NCBI GenBank assembly: GCA_027485005.1
Contig: JAIXRX010000015.1
Coordinates: forward strand, 1 to 5,706
DNA length: 5,706 bases
Source: Alphaproteobacteria bacterium
GTDB taxonomy: Bacteria > Pseudomonadota > Alphaproteobacteria > Rickettsiales > JAIXRX01
Direction of reading: 5' to 3'
The stretch's first letter is position 1. The number at the start of each line of letters is the position of its first letter. The notes beneath the pieces are model-generated. The model was not told where the DNA came from, did not search any database, and saw only the letters and a list, made by a program, of their open reading frames with translations. The translations under genes and the position numbers were made by a program. Of this stretch, positions 5,659 through 5,706 are shown one piece after another.

Positions 5659-5706
5659 TTATTTCTGGCATTTGATGCACCAATAACTGCTGCGCTGCGC
5701 TTGCAC
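5659..5706 (-). CDS. mutM: Formamidopyrimidine-DNA glycosylase (Fpg/MutM), last 15 codons
   Basis: Fpg/MutM removes 8-oxoguanine and formamidopyrimidines from DNA and cuts the abasic site. Reading from the right edge on the minus strand, the frame gives V-Q-A-Q-R-S-S-Y-W-C-I-K-C-Q-K and then TAA at 5661-5659. This matches the end of the Fpg zinc finger: a conserved arginine, an aromatic pair, the second C-x-x-C and a final C-Q-K, close to the E. coli ending A-Q-R-A-T-F-Y-C-R-Q-C-Q-K. The fragment is too short for an ordinary gene finder; the rest lies beyond the window. Its position upstream of rpsT on the same strand agrees with the mutM/rpsT/dnaA neighbourhood of Alphaproteobacteria. Confidence 0.85.
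   Translation of the reverse strand: MQAQRSSYWCIKCQK

Overview
This window looks like chromosomal DNA of an alphaproteobacterium. The right half carries, all on the minus strand, the end of mutM (fpg), then rpsT, a small rhodanese gene and dnaA. A mutM/rpsT/dnaA neighbourhood is a familiar alphaproteobacterial arrangement, and the DnaA DNA-binding signature fits that class. By eye the base composition is moderate and even throughout. I see no mobile elements, CRISPR arrays, tRNA or rRNA genes, and no clear sign of recent transfer.

Left half (plus strand): positions 1-329 hold the C-terminal part of an NADPH-dependent FMN reductase-like flavoprotein. A short gap with a promoter-like sequence leads into a two-gene envelope redox operon. 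The first gene (365-2458) encodes a full-length three-domain DsbD/ScsB-type thiol:disulfide transporter. The second (2483-3073) encodes an exported thioredoxin-fold redoxin with an E-C-P-F active site and a C-terminal Y-G-C-x-V-K-Y tail. The likely flow is cytoplasmic thioredoxin to the DsbD membrane core, then its periplasmic domains, then periplasmic clients, of which the redoxin is a natural candidate.

Middle: a near-perfect inverted repeat at 3091-3124, with an A tract on one side and a T tract on the other, separates the redox operon from dnaA, which converges on it. It should terminate transcription in both directions.

Right half (minus strand): the promoter-like sequence at 5497-5525 should drive rpsT. 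A second candidate at 5136-5164 should drive a rhodanese-dnaA pair, where the dnaA ATG lies one base after the rhodanese stop codon. The right edge (5659-5706) holds the last 15 codons of mutM, ending in its zinc-finger C-x-x-C.

No clearly new system is visible. The points most worth checking are the coupling of the rhodanese to dnaA, the DsbD-redoxin pair, and the leader structures upstream of the rhodanese and rpsT.
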